Source: Sphingopyxis sp. FD7 (GTDB lineage: Bacteria > Pseudomonadota > Alphaproteobacteria > Sphingomonadales > Sphingomonadaceae). Taken from it: a stretch of DNA of 64,000 nucleotides. Below are positions 34,739-42,881 of this stretch, piece after piece. Both the position numbers and the translations under genes were made by a program. Numbering within the stretch: position 1 is the first letter of the stretch; every line of letters starts with the position of its first letter. The notes beneath the pieces are model-generated. The model searched no databases. It worked only from the letters and a program-made list of their open reading frames with translations, and was not told where the DNA came from. Location of the stretch: the NCBI RefSeq assembly GCF_003609835.1, contig NZ_AP017898.1, positions 496,001 to 560,000 of the forward strand, in the 5' to 3' direction.

Positions 34739-35251
34739 ATGATGAAATCCCCTATTATCTATCACTTGCTGATCATCCTTGTCGCGGCTTCCACCCTTGC
34801 CGGGTTCGGAACCACGGCTTCGGCCAAGCCGCGGGTCACGCCGCAGGAAGCCGAACTCGCCACCTGCATACGCAAGGCCTCAAAAGGCAGGGCGTGGCTC
34901 GAGCGCACCTTGTGGGGCCTTCGCGACCAGGAGGGAGGCTGGATCGGCGCCGCCGTCGCCAACAGCAATGGCACACATGATCTTGGGCCCCTTCAGATCA
35001 ACAGCTGGTGGGTTCCGAAAATTGCCAAACTCGTCGGACGTCCCGAGGTTCACGTCCGATCATGGCTGCAGAACGATGCCTGTTTCAACGCCGAGGCGGC
35101 GCGCTGGATATTTCTGTCCGGACTGGCCGCCACAGGCGACTATTGGAAAGCGATCGGCGTCTACCATAGCCCGACGGGCTGGCGGCAGGCGCGATATGCA
35201 AACAGCGTCGCGGTCCATTTGCAGCGACGTTTTGGACGATCGATATGGTGA
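34739..35251 (+). CDS. VirB1-like lytic transglycosylase
   Basis: 170 residues from ATG 34739 (or 34742). A signal peptide (YHLLIILVAASTLAGFGTTASA) precedes a lysozyme-like domain: LRDQEGGWIG with the catalytic Glu, SNGTHDLGPLQINSWW and GVYHSPTGWRQARYANSV. It opens peptidoglycan for the conjugation apparatus. The frame extends upstream to 34625, but the added part has no signal sequence character. Last gene of the DNA-processing block. Confidence 0.82.
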   Translation: MMKSPIIYHLLIILVAASTLAGFGTTASAKPRVTPQEAELATCIRKASKGRAWLERTLWGLRDQEGGWIGAAVANSNGTHDLGPLQINSWWVPKIAKLVGRPEVHVRSWLQNDACFNAEAARWIFLSGLAATGDYWKAIGVYHSPTGWRQARYANSVAVHLQRRFGRSIW

Positions 35252-35284
35252 CCTCGATCATGGGAAGACCCGCGTTTTGGCGCC

Positions 35285-36046
35285 TCAGCGGAACCACGGC
35301 CCGCTGAATGGATCGGTGAGGTACTGCTGCGCGGCCTTGACGAGTCGCTGAACGCGCGAGCGGTAGGATGCACTTTCGACCCGCCAACGGCGCGCCGTGA
35401 CACTCTCCCCGAACAGGACCTCGGCGATTCTCTTCTGTGATGCGCCTGCGGCCAGCGCATCGGCGGTTCGCAGCTCGAGTATCCAGCGCGCCGCTCGGCT
35501 TTCGCGCGGACGCAGCGGCGCCGGCATCTCGCCGCGCGCCGTCAATGCAAGAAACTGCTGCAACGCGGCGATCTTTGGGGCCGCCGAATCCAGGCCTTCG
35601 ATCTCATGCACGAGCAGAGTGGATCGGCCGAGCAAGGTGCCATCATGGTGCATAAGCCGGATCAGCCAGCGACCATCCGAAATGAGCCAATGTTCTCTAT
35701 TGCCTTGATCGACCGCGATCGAGACATAGTCGGCGAGCGCGAGGACATCGAAACAATCTCCGGGGCGAGGCGCGCGGCTTGCCGCGCGCGTTTGGAGAAC
35801 CTTTGGGTCGACGTCGGGCGACCAGATGGGCCGGGCTTCGGGAGCGGGAATGGCGGGGTCGATCCAGGCAAGCAGACCGACGCTTATCGGTGCGTCGACC
35901 GGAAGCCGGTCGCGGGCCGCCCATAGGCGGCGATACCGACCTGTTCGCCGCAGCCATTCCCACGCGAAGGCGCGTCGGTCGCACAGCATCAGCGCGGAAT
36001 ATTCGCGTGCCACCTGCCAATCGGCTGCAGGCGGACCGCCGTTCAT
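35285..36046 (-). CDS. DUF6499/DUF2285-like regulator
   Basis: 253 residues. N-terminal AREYSALMLCDRRAFAWEWLRRTGRYRRLW matches the DUF6499-type segment. The C-terminal part RAARWILELRTADALAAGASQKRIAEVLFGESV is DUF2285, an HTH-like domain common on alphaproteobacterial mobile elements. Convergent with the transglycosylase gene. Probably a DNA-binding protein of the element; no target is evident. Confidence 0.75.
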   Translation of the reverse strand: MNGGPPAADWQVAREYSALMLCDRRAFAWEWLRRTGRYRRLWAARDRLPVDAPISVGLLAWIDPAIPAPEARPIWSPDVDPKVLQTRAASRAPRPGDCFDVLALADYVSIAVDQGNREHWLISDGRWLIRLMHHDGTLLGRSTLLVHEIEGLDSAAPKIAALQQFLALTARGEMPAPLRPRESRAARWILELRTADALAAGASQKRIAEVLFGESVTARRWRVESASYRSRVQRLVKAAQQYLTDPFSGPWFR

Positions 36047-36281
36047 GCAAAATAGCCGGAATATATTCGGAATATTTTCATGAAGCGTCGTTCTGGACCT
36101 TGTCGATATCTCTCAGAGTCTGGAAGCTTGGAGGGTCGTGTCGTCGTGCCGCACGGCACGTTCCGGTTGCGCCCGGCGTGGCGGGTGTAAAGCCGCTTCG
36201 CCGCCGCGGAGCCGGACCTGCATTGTCCCGGCTCGTGGTTCTCCGGCGCATATATGCGGCACCGGGAGTATGGCTAGCCGG

Positions 36282-37304
36282 CTATTCAGCACCTTCCGCA
36301 AAATAGGCGCCGAGCCGATGCACAATCTCGGGCTCTATCGTCATGATGCTCCGCCGCCCGTCGAACGTATCGGGCTGCCGCCGTAATATGCCTGCTTCGC
36401 AGAGCTTTTGGGCGAGCCGCAGCGCGCTGCTCATCGGGATGCCCGACGCGACGCACATGGGATATAGATGGAGCACCCGGCCTTCGCACTGATGGATGAA
36501 GAGGTCGAGGAGCATGTCCCAGGCAGGCTCGACGAAGAGATGCTCGGCCCCAATCAGGTGTCGGCGCAGAAAACGGCGGCGCTGCGCGAGGCGCGCGTTG
36601 GCGAGCGCGAGCGCCCTGGCATGCCGCTCAGCATGAGTATCCGGACTCTTCAGCGTGAACGAAAAGGTGCCGCGTCGGGCCGCATCATCCACGACTATCC
36701 GTGAGGTCTGGTTTGCGGTCACGACGATATGACCCGACAGACGGATATCGAGTGCATGCCCGATATCCGCGAGGCGGCGCGTTGCTTCGATGTCCTCGTC
36801 GCTCGGATGCGGATTTCCGCTCGGATGATTGTGGACTAGCAGGATCGCGGCCGCGTTAAGCTCGAGCGCGCGGCGGAAGATGACCCGGGGATAGAGGGCC
36901 AGATGGGCGAGACTGCCGTTTTGCAGGCATTCATCGGCAATGAGGTGTCGCGCCCCATCGAGGAACAGGATGCGCAAATGCTCGTCGGCGAGCGACCCCA
37001 TGGACGCAATGAGATAGTCTCTGAGTTTCGCATCGTCCGGATCGATCCGCCTCGTATGGAGCCTACCTCGCAGCGATGCGAGCATCGCGCGCCGCGTGCA
37101 GAGGAGGAGCTCGATCACCGCTGCACGGTCGCCGAGAATACGGGCCAGGGCTTCGGGCGTCTGGGCCCAGATCCTCTCGAGACTGTGAAACTCTTCGAGA
37201 AGCGCGCGCGCTAGGTCTTCGCTGTTTTCCGGAGAAATCGCTGCGATGAGCTGTGCCAGGACGGATAGCTGGCGTTGGTACGAAGCCGCCTTTGGTGCCG
37301 CCAG
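36282..37304 (-). CDS. radC: RadC-family MPN/JAMM protein, start uncertain
   Basis: About 340 residues. An N-terminal helix-hairpin-helix region (LARALLEEFHSLERIWAQTPEALARILGDRAAV) is followed by the MPN domain with HNHPSGNPHPSDED, the JAMM metal-binding motif. A C-terminal extension of about 140 residues (FTLKSPDTHAERHAR... to YFAEGAE) has a winged-helix look. No ATG, GTG or TTG lies at a sensible place; the CTG at 37304 is my placeholder, and the frame runs much further upstream over the membrane-protein gene. Plasmid RadC proteins are of unknown function and are no longer linked firmly to repair. Confidence 0.75.
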   Translation of the reverse strand: MAAPKAASYQRQLSVLAQLIAAISPENSEDLARALLEEFHSLERIWAQTPEALARILGDRAAVIELLLCTRRAMLASLRGRLHTRRIDPDDAKLRDYLIASMGSLADEHLRILFLDGARHLIADECLQNGSLAHLALYPRVIFRRALELNAAAILLVHNHPSGNPHPSDEDIEATRRLADIGHALDIRLSGHIVVTANQTSRIVVDDAARRGTFSFTLKSPDTHAERHARALALANARLAQRRRFLRRHLIGAEHLFVEPAWDMLLDLFIHQCEGRVLHLYPMCVASGIPMSSALRLAQKLCEAGILRRQPDTFDGRRSIMTIEPEIVHRLGAYFAEGAE

Positions 37305-37684
37305 GTTGCGAACAACAGGAGAGGGGGAACCGCCCAGGAGGCCGCGACCTGCATGACCATATAGGCCGCCGGATCCATCGCGAGATTGAGGGCGCGGCTC
37401 GAGTGGGCCAGCAGCGGCAATATGTGGAGAACGGCCGCGATCATCGGCCAAAAACGATAGGCGAAAAGTGCGAGAAGCAATGTCGCGGAGGCGCCGAAAC
37501 CATCGATGAGCAAATGCCCGAAATCGAGAACCGCATATTCTGGCGCAACGAACTGGTGCAGCAGCAGATCCGAGCCGACCATCGTCGCCGCGATCCCCGC
37601 CATCACCCTTTCGGGGCCGCCACCCCGCCAGGCGGCGTAGCCAAGAGCCGCGAGCAGGAACAGGGCGAAGATCGCGACGCGCAT
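37211..37684 (-). CDS. multi-pass membrane protein of unknown function
   Basis: 157 residues with about five hydrophobic segments (IFALFLLAALGYAAW, LLIDGFGASATLLLALFAY, MIAAVLHILPLLAHS, MQVAASWAVPPLLLFATW). Its last 94 bp overlap the assumed radC start in another frame, so the 3' end or the radC start may be misplaced. No family recognised. Confidence 0.55.
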   Translation of the reverse strand: MRVAIFALFLLAALGYAAWRGGGPERVMAGIAATMVGSDLLLHQFVAPEYAVLDFGHLLIDGFGASATLLLALFAYRFWPMIAAVLHILPLLAHSSRALNLAMDPAAYMVMQVAASWAVPPLLLFATWRHQRRLRTNASYPSWHSSSQRFLRKTAKT

Positions 37685-37723
37685 TTCGCACCTGTTTCAC
37701 TCTCGCGGTCCCCGGTCAAATTC

Positions 37724-38056
37724 TTAGGTTGCGACCGCATGCAGCCGGTGGACGGCTGCCCGCTTCGGGCATTCCTCGTGCAGGTCATAACCCGCCGTTT
37801 CCTGGCCGATGGCAACCAGTTCGCCATGGACGCGCAGGACCTCGCCGCCGGCGTCGATCAGCGCCATCTGCGCTTTCGCAAGGCGCTGGATCGTCGCCTG
37901 CCCCTTGGCCGGCGGCACGCCTTCGGTGTCGCGCCGCGCCGTCACCACGCTCGCCATGAGCGACGATACGGCGATGAGGGCATCGTCGATCCGGAATTCG
38001 GCTGATGGGAGCTGCTGCTGCAAGCTCGTGGCAATGGATATGAGATGTTCGGACAT
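37724..38056 (-). CDS. hypothetical protein, 110 aa
   Basis: Helical protein starting MSEHLISIATSLQQQLPSAE, with GQATIQRLAKAQMALIDAGGEVLRVHGELV in the middle. AGGAG precedes the ATG at 38056. Probably in one unit with the HTH gene 60 bp upstream. Family not recognised. Confidence 0.6.
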   Translation of the reverse strand: MSEHLISIATSLQQQLPSAEFRIDDALIAVSSLMASVVTARRDTEGVPPAKGQATIQRLAKAQMALIDAGGEVLRVHGELVAIGQETAGYDLHEECPKRAAVHRLHAVAT

Positions 38057-38116
38057 GACTTCTCCTTTGCCGGAAGCAGGGCTTCCGACTGTTGCTGTTG
38101 GGCAAGATGAAGGGAT

Positions 38117-38635
38117 TTAGCCGGACATGAGGCGCGTCAGCGCCTCGGCAATACCGAGCCCGCCGAGCAAAGCGAACACCACCACCATGAGCATGATAGC
38201 GATGATTGTGGCCTTGGCGGTCGGTGCATGGTCGTGCCTCCAGATCGTCCCGGACGGTGGGCGTTCGCCCGATAACCCGGCCATCGCCCCTTTGCCTTCG
38301 CGGACATCGAGATAATGGGCCGGATCGCCGTCCGGGAAATCGGATGGCGCGAGGGAGGGCATGATGGGAAGCTCTACCGGATCATATGCGATCCGATCGC
38401 ATATGCTTTTCAGCCGGGCATAGCGGATTGCGGTATCGTCACGATTGACTGCGCCGAGCGTCTTGCGCGCAGCGGATATCCGCTGATCGACCGTGTACCG
38501 CGAGATTCCGAGCTCGCGGGCGATCTGCTTCGAGGTCTTGCGCTGGAGCACGAGGTCGAGGCACGCGCGCTGCTTGTCGGTCAATAGCGCCCATAGCCTT
38601 GCATCGGCCGCGCCCGGTTCGTGCGCCCCATCCAT
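38117..38635 (-). CDS. LuxR-type HTH regulator with C-terminal membrane anchor
   Basis: 172 residues. The N-terminal HTH (LLTDKQRACLDLVLQRKTSKQIARELGISRYTVDQRISAARKTLG, shown here only as the span 18-62) has the LuxR/GerE form, with a recognition helix around SRYTVDQRIS. The C terminus has one membrane helix (IIAIMLMVVVFALLGGLG). Such membrane-tethered HTH proteins occur on sphingomonad genomes and plasmids. The signal is unknown; there is no autoinducer domain. Confidence 0.72.
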   Translation of the reverse strand: MDGAHEPGAADARLWALLTDKQRACLDLVLQRKTSKQIARELGISRYTVDQRISAARKTLGAVNRDDTAIRYARLKSICDRIAYDPVELPIMPSLAPSDFPDGDPAHYLDVREGKGAMAGLSGERPPSGTIWRHDHAPTAKATIIAIMLMVVVFALLGGLGIAEALTRLMSG

Positions 38636-38982
38636 CCCGTCAGTTTCGTGACATTCCGGATTGAGGCAAGCCGCTTTTGAAATTTGGCTTCTTCATAAAG
38701 CCCGTCCCCCAACAGAAGTTACCCGTAGCCGGGCGCTGACTTTTGATTGTCGGAGTGCTTCGACTTCGAAACAATCCCCAATCTGGTTCTAACTGACGAA
38801 TATATTTGAAACATATGGCGCCGCCGATAGCTTCGCCCCCGTTCCGCGCTGCCGATGGACCAACGGCAGGCGTCATGGCCGGACCTTTGCCTGCTTGAGA
38901 GGGCTCAGGGTTCGGCACTGAAACAGGGGCTGTACCCGGCAGTCAGGCTTGAGGACGCTGCCGGTGCCGCCAATGGGTCGGA
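38636..38982. other. intergenic region between divergent regulators
   Basis: About 347 bases between the HTH-membrane gene and luxR, expected to hold both promoters. No gene is supported, and I cannot point to a clear lux box. Confidence 0.45.
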
Positions 38983-39723
38983 ATGCGCACAATCGAGGCC
39001 GCGCGGCAGCTCGAAGACGATATCATGACGGTCGAAAGCGAGGATGCGCTCGTCGATATCCTCCGCGAGATTTGCTCGCATATGGGCTGCGCCTGGTTTG
39101 CGATCAGCCACCATGTCGATTTTCTCGCGGCTCCTGACAAGGGCATCCGTCTCCACAATTATCCCGAAGGCTTTGCGCATTGGTTCGACGAGAATCGCCT
39201 CGGCGTCTCGGATCCCGTGCACCGCTTCAGTCATCGGCGAACCTCGGGCTTCCGCTGGCGCGATATGACGCTCCATCGGCCGCGACCTCAGGATGCCGAG
39301 GTGCTGGCACGCGCCCGGCGCCACAACATCGCCGACGGACTGACGGTCCCCGTGCATTTGCCGGGGGAGGCGCATGGCTCTGTATCCTTTGCATGGACCG
39401 ATAGCGGATCGATGCCGCCCGAAGCGCTTGTCTTTGCGCAAAGCCTCGGGGCGTTCGTCTTCGAAGCTGCGCGCCGGCTCGGCGATCCCGTGTCGCTCGA
39501 AGATCGGCCGCAACTCACTGATCGGCAGATCGAATGCCTGATGTGGGCGGCCCGAGGCAAATCCAACTCGGTCATCGCGCAACTGCTCGACATTAGCGAG
39601 GAGACGGTGCGGGAGCATTTGCGCAATGCGCGGGCTGCCTATGACGCGCCGACCCGGATAGCGCTCGCCATCCGCGCCCTGTTCGACAGCGCGATCTGTT
39701 TCGGGGATGTCGCCCGAGGCTGA
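38983..39723 (+). CDS. luxR: LuxR-family acyl-homoserine-lactone receptor
   Basis: 246 residues. The N-terminal autoinducer-binding domain has aromatic and acidic positions matching TraR/LuxR (Y60, W67, D77-P78 in GVSDPVH, F90/W92). The C-terminal GerE HTH spans about 178-232 (LTDRQIECLMWAARGKSNSV ... EETVREHLRNA). The gene directly precedes luxI on the same strand. It probably activates luxI and, through the same transcript, phyH, gntR and perhaps the lasso genes. Confidence 0.9.
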   Translation: MRTIEAARQLEDDIMTVESEDALVDILREICSHMGCAWFAISHHVDFLAAPDKGIRLHNYPEGFAHWFDENRLGVSDPVHRFSHRRTSGFRWRDMTLHRPRPQDAEVLARARRHNIADGLTVPVHLPGEAHGSVSFAWTDSGSMPPEALVFAQSLGAFVFEAARRLGDPVSLEDRPQLTDRQIECLMWAARGKSNSVIAQLLDISEETVREHLRNARAAYDAPTRIALAIRALFDSAICFGDVARG

Positions 39724-39770
39724 CACCCCCCCTTTGTGTTATGGCACCGCCGCATTTCCCGGTTCATCTG

Positions 39771-39800
39771 GATTGTCTCTTTTCAAACAAGGGGACAATC
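39771..39800 (+). promoter_or_regulatory. inverted repeat in the luxI leader
   Basis: GATTGTC (39771-39777) and GACAATC (39794-39800), 16 bases apart, ending 2 bases before the luxI ATG. The AAGGGG ribosome site lies in the loop. It could be a regulator site or an RNA hairpin affecting luxI translation. Confidence 0.45.
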
Positions 39801-39802
39801 TC

Positions 39803-40417
39803 ATGCTTCTCACCGTAGACCGGGATAGCCGGGACCGCGAACATATCGCGCTTCGTTCTATGTTCGCGGCGCGCAAACGCGTCTTCATCGATCTTCTGAA
39901 ATGGGACATTCCGGCCCTCGCGGGTCAATATGAAGTCGATCATTTCGACGATATCCATGCCACCTATCTGATCGTCACCGATGAAGCGGGCGAACATCTT
40001 GCTTCGGCGCGTCTGCTGCCGACCACGCGGCCCGCGCTGCTCGACGCGCTGTTTCCCTTTCTCGTCGCCGGTCCCATCCCTCAGGGGCCAGCGATCTTCG
40101 AAATCACCCGCTTCTGCCTCTCGCCCGGGATCGGCGCGCGGCAGCGCCGGATCGCACGCGACATACTTCTCGTGGGTCTCGCCAAACATGCGCTCGCGAA
40201 CGGCATCCATACCTACACCGGCGTGGCCGAACTTGGCTGGTTCCGCCAGATTCAGACTTTCGGCTGGGACTGCCACGCGCTTGGCGAGCCGGTCCTCCAC
40301 CAGGGACAGGCGCTTGTGGCGCTTCGCATCGATATCGATCGCTCCACGGTGGCGAAGCTCGCCGCAGCGGGCATCGCCGCCAAGTCTGCTGCGGCACCCG
40401 CCGCGCGTGCTGCTTGA
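39803..40417 (+). CDS. luxI: LuxI-family acyl-homoserine-lactone synthase
   Basis: 204 residues. All conserved LuxI positions are visible: R24, F28 and W34 in ARKRVFIDLLKWD, D46 and D49 in YEVDHFDD, R70 in SARLLP, E100 and R103 in IFEITRFCLSP. It makes an AHL from SAM and an acyl-ACP. The start at 39803 follows AAGGGG; an in-frame extension into luxR is rejected. The acyl chain cannot be read from the sequence. Confidence 0.93.
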   Translation: MLLTVDRDSRDREHIALRSMFAARKRVFIDLLKWDIPALAGQYEVDHFDDIHATYLIVTDEAGEHLASARLLPTTRPALLDALFPFLVAGPIPQGPAIFEITRFCLSPGIGARQRRIARDILLVGLAKHALANGIHTYTGVAELGWFRQIQTFGWDCHALGEPVLHQGQALVALRIDIDRSTVAKLAAAGIAAKSAAAPAARAA

Positions 40418-40427
40418 GGAGGGCGCG

Positions 40428-41333
40428 ATGATCATCAATCCAGCATCCTACGGAATAGATCGTCGAGGCTCGCCGGCGGCCCGTGACCTCATGTCCGATG
40501 GCTTCTCCATCATCCGGTGTGCCGCGCCACCGTCATTGCTCGGCCGTATCAATGCAGACCTCGATTCGCGTTATGCTGCCACACCCTTCTGTGAAGGCGG
40601 CTTCTACGGCGCGAGGACCAAGCGTTTCGGACGCTTGCTCATTCGCTCGCCGTACATGGCGGACCTCGTTATGAACCCGGCAATTCTCGAATTGGCCGAG
40701 GTCGCGCTTGGCAATTGGTGCGAGCGCATTCAGCTCAACCTCGCGCAGGCGATCGAGCTTCATCCCGGCGCGCTCGCCCAATTTCCGCACCGTGACCAGG
40801 ATATGTGGCAAGGCGCGCTCGGCGAGGTCGAATATCTCCTCAACGTCATGTGGCCGCTGACATCTTTCACCGAGGAGAACGGCGCCACGATCATCTGGCC
40901 GCGCAGCCACGGGCTCGAAGCGCTGGTGGAACAGCCGACGGAAGCGCCCGTCGTCGCCGAGGCCGAGCCCGGCGATGCGATCGTCTTCCTCGGGTCGACG
41001 CTGCACGGCGCCGGCGCGAACCATAGCAAGGGTGTCCGGCGGGGTATCATTGTCAGCTACTGTCTTGGATGGCTCAAGCCCTATGAGAATCAATGGCTGG
41101 CCTATCCTCCGCATATCGCGCGATCATTCCCAAGGGAAATCTCCGAACTCGTCGGCTATGTCCAGCACAGGCCCAATCTCGGCAATTTCGAGGGTCAATG
41201 CCCGTCGGTCCTCTTCGATGCCGATCCCGAAGACGCGCGTCCGGCGGTCGATGCGCTTCGGCCCGATCAAGCCGCCATGCTCGCGCAGCACGTCGCGTCC
41301 CAGCAAGTGGGCGCCTCGGGGACGAGATCATGA
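40428..41333 (+). CDS. phytanoyl-CoA dioxygenase (PhyH)-family protein
   Basis: 301 residues, Fe(II)/2-oxoglutarate oxygenase fold. The metal triad is visible: H121 and D123 in FPHRDQDMW and H193 in STLHGAGAN, with R204/R205 in KGVRRG for 2-oxoglutarate. It starts 10 bp after luxI behind GAGGAGG. PhyH-type genes next to luxI recur in sphingomonads; the substrate is unknown. It could modify the AHL, or the lasso peptide in this setting; both are inference. Confidence 0.88.
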   Translation: MIINPASYGIDRRGSPAARDLMSDGFSIIRCAAPPSLLGRINADLDSRYAATPFCEGGFYGARTKRFGRLLIRSPYMADLVMNPAILELAEVALGNWCERIQLNLAQAIELHPGALAQFPHRDQDMWQGALGEVEYLLNVMWPLTSFTEENGATIIWPRSHGLEALVEQPTEAPVVAEAEPGDAIVFLGSTLHGAGANHSKGVRRGIIVSYCLGWLKPYENQWLAYPPHIARSFPREISELVGYVQHRPNLGNFEGQCPSVLFDADPEDARPAVDALRPDQAAMLAQHVASQQVGASGTRS

Positions 41334-41950
41334 GTCCCGGCGCGACGATGGAACTCGTCTATGCCGAGCTCAAGGCGAAGGTGATGCGCGGCGACTTCGC
41401 GCCGGGGGAGCGGCTCGAACCCGCGCAGCTTGCGAGGGTGCTTGGCGTCAGCCCGACGCCGGTCCGCGATGCCCTCTACCGCCTTTCCGGCGAAAGGCTG
41501 CTCGAAGCCTGGCGTCACGAAGGGTTTCGGCAACCGATACTGGCCGAAGCCGACCTCCACGACCTTTATGCCTGGGGCGCGTCGCTTCTGGCGCTGGCGC
41601 TCGAGGGGCAGCCGCCCGACCCCCAAATTCCGCAGCGATCGTTCAGCGACTCAGGAGCCGGCGATTATCCCGAGCGGGTTGCGGCGTTGTTCCGGGCCAT
41701 CGCCTGGACCAACTCTAATCGAGAACTTCGATTTGCGACGGTGAGTTTGATCGAACGCTGCCATGTGTTTCGGATCGCCGAAGCACGCGTCGACCGGCGG
41801 TGCGATGCGGCGATCATCGCGATGGACGATGATTTTCGTTTCGGGCGCTGGAGCGCCTTGCGCAGCAAAATCACACGTTTCCATCGCCGCCGTATCCTTC
41901 TCGCGGGCCGCGTCGTGGCGGAACTCAGGCCGCGCGAAGAGTCGCTCTAG
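41330..41950 (+). CDS. GntR-family regulator linking the lux operon and lasso cluster
   Basis: 206 residues; overlaps the phyH stop by 4 bp (ATGA), so it is translated from the lux transcript. N-terminal winged helix: VYAELKAKVMRGDFAPGERL, then LARVLGVSPTPVRDALYRLSGERLL. The C half is shorter than a full FCD domain. GntR genes are a known companion of isopeptidase-type lasso peptide clusters. It ends 101 bp before the lasso precursor gene and probably acts on that promoter. Confidence 0.85.
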   Translation: MSPGATMELVYAELKAKVMRGDFAPGERLEPAQLARVLGVSPTPVRDALYRLSGERLLEAWRHEGFRQPILAEADLHDLYAWGASLLALALEGQPPDPQIPQRSFSDSGAGDYPERVAALFRAIAWTNSNRELRFATVSLIERCHVFRIAEARVDRRCDAAIIAMDDDFRFGRWSALRSKITRFHRRRILLAGRVVAELRPREESL

Positions 41951-42051
41951 AATATATTCGACCCATATGAGCCGTATAAAATTCCTATTTGAACGACGGA
42001 GCATAGCCTTGGCCGTGTCGCAATTCCGCGGCATTGACGAAGGAGAGTCCC
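41951..42051 (+). promoter_or_regulatory. leader of the lasso precursor gene
   Basis: 101 bases, AT-rich in the first third (GTATAAAATTCC near 41973), ending with GAAGGAGAG as a strong ribosome site 5 bases before the ATG at 42052. Likely contains a promoter or the GntR operator; no exact boxes can be assigned. Confidence 0.45.
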
Positions 42052-42186
42052 ATGGACCGCAATGACATTGTCGAAGACGGCATCGAGGAACTGGGCGTCG
42101 CGAGCATCGAGACGCGCGGCTCGCTCATCTACGTCGCCGAAATCGGCGGCTTCGAACGGCTCGTTCCGGCCATCCTGGCTGACTGA
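42052..42186 (+). CDS. lasso peptide precursor (A gene)
   Basis: 44 residues. The leader MDRNDIVEDGIEELGVASIE plus TR has the required Thr two residues before the cut (T21, R22). The predicted core starts at G23: ring GSLIYVAE, closed by an amide between the Gly1 amine and the Glu8 side chain (E30 of the precursor), then the 14-residue tail IGGFERLVPAILAD. The tail's bulky F and R or L residues could be plugs. Position directly upstream of B and C genes and behind a strong ribosome site supports it. Proteobacterial lasso precursors have this length and Thr(-2) rule. The core is hydrophobic and I do not recognise it as a described lasso peptide. Confidence 0.88.
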   Translation: MDRNDIVEDGIEELGVASIETRGSLIYVAEIGGFERLVPAILAD

Positions 42187-42193
42187 AGGCCGG

Positions 42194-42222
42194 GGAGGGC
42201 GCGGCACATCGCCGCGCCCTCC
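42194..42222 (+). promoter_or_regulatory. strong hairpin between lasso A and B genes
   Basis: GGAGGGCGCGGC pairs perfectly with GCCGCGCCCTCC over 12 bp, with loop ACATC and no T run. It ends 8 bases before the B start, and no ribosome site is left free there. Likely limits B and C relative to the precursor or stabilises the A transcript. Confidence 0.75.
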
Positions 42223-42230
42223 ACATTCTC

Positions 42231-42881
42231 ATGACATATCAGCTTCGACCCGGGCTTTCCTTTGGCTTCATCGGCGAACGCGCCGTTTTGCTCGACCTCG
42301 ACATCAACCGCTATTTTCTGATCAAGGCCGAGGCCGCCCAGGCTCTGCGGGACCTGATCGCCGGGACGGTTGATGCAGGCACAATTCGTCGCCTTCCCCG
42401 GCCCGGCGGGCGGTCGCTGCTGGTCGAAGGCAGCAACGGTTTCGAACCGGTGGAGGCTGCGCTGCCCGGCTCAAGTGTCCTCGAGGCGGAAGCCCGTGTG
42501 TCAGCCCATCTTCCATTTCACCATGCGCTGCGCGCGCAACTGGAGGCGAGCGCCAGCCTGCGGATATTGGGCATCAAGCGCAGTATCGCGGCATGGCGCC
42601 GGGCTCGCCCGGTGGATGTCGGGCGGCAGCTTTCCATCGAAACTGCGGACCACGCGCGCGCCTTCGCTCTTCGACGTGCCGACGTCCCGATCCAGCGAAG
42701 CTGCGTTCCGGACTCGCTCGCCCTGATGCGCCTCCTCTGGCGAAAGGGCCTCGACGCCGACCTCTATTTCGGCGTTCGCCTCGATCCTTTCGCCGCGCAT
42801 TGCTGGGTGCAGGCCGAAGACTATCTGTTGTCCGATCCGCTGGCGAATGTGCTCAGTTTCTCACCGGTCTTCAGGCTGTGA
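42231..42881 (+). CDS. lasso peptide B protein: RRE plus leader peptidase
   Basis: 216 residues, a fused B1-B2 protein as usual in proteobacteria. Residues 1-80 are the RiPP recognition element (ERAVLLDLDINRYFLIKAEAA) that binds the leader. The C part is a transglutaminase-like Cys protease with C158 in RSCVPDSLAL, H190 in AAHCWVQ and D202 in LSDPLANV. It cuts the leader after R22, before the core Gly. Its stop overlaps the C gene start. Confidence 0.9.
   Translation: MTYQLRPGLSFGFIGERAVLLDLDINRYFLIKAEAAQALRDLIAGTVDAGTIRRLPRPGGRSLLVEGSNGFEPVEAALPGSSVLEAEARVSAHLPFHHALRAQLEASASLRILGIKRSIAAWRRARPVDVGRQLSIETADHARAFALRRADVPIQRSCVPDSLALMRLLWRKGLDADLYFGVRLDPFAAHCWVQAEDYLLSDPLANVLSFSPVFRL

Noticed and set aside
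36113..36325. Small frames between DUF2285 and radC
   Set aside because: No ribosome site or recognisable protein pattern; they overlap the radC end.
39723..39802. A canonical 20-bp lux box before luxI
   Set aside because: I could not find a convincing palindrome of the lux/tra box type; only the GATTGTC-N16-GACAATC repeat is clear, and its spacing does not fit.
41951..42051. A second lasso precursor gene before A
   Set aside because: No short frame with a Thr(-2)-Gly core and an acidic residue at ring position 7-9.
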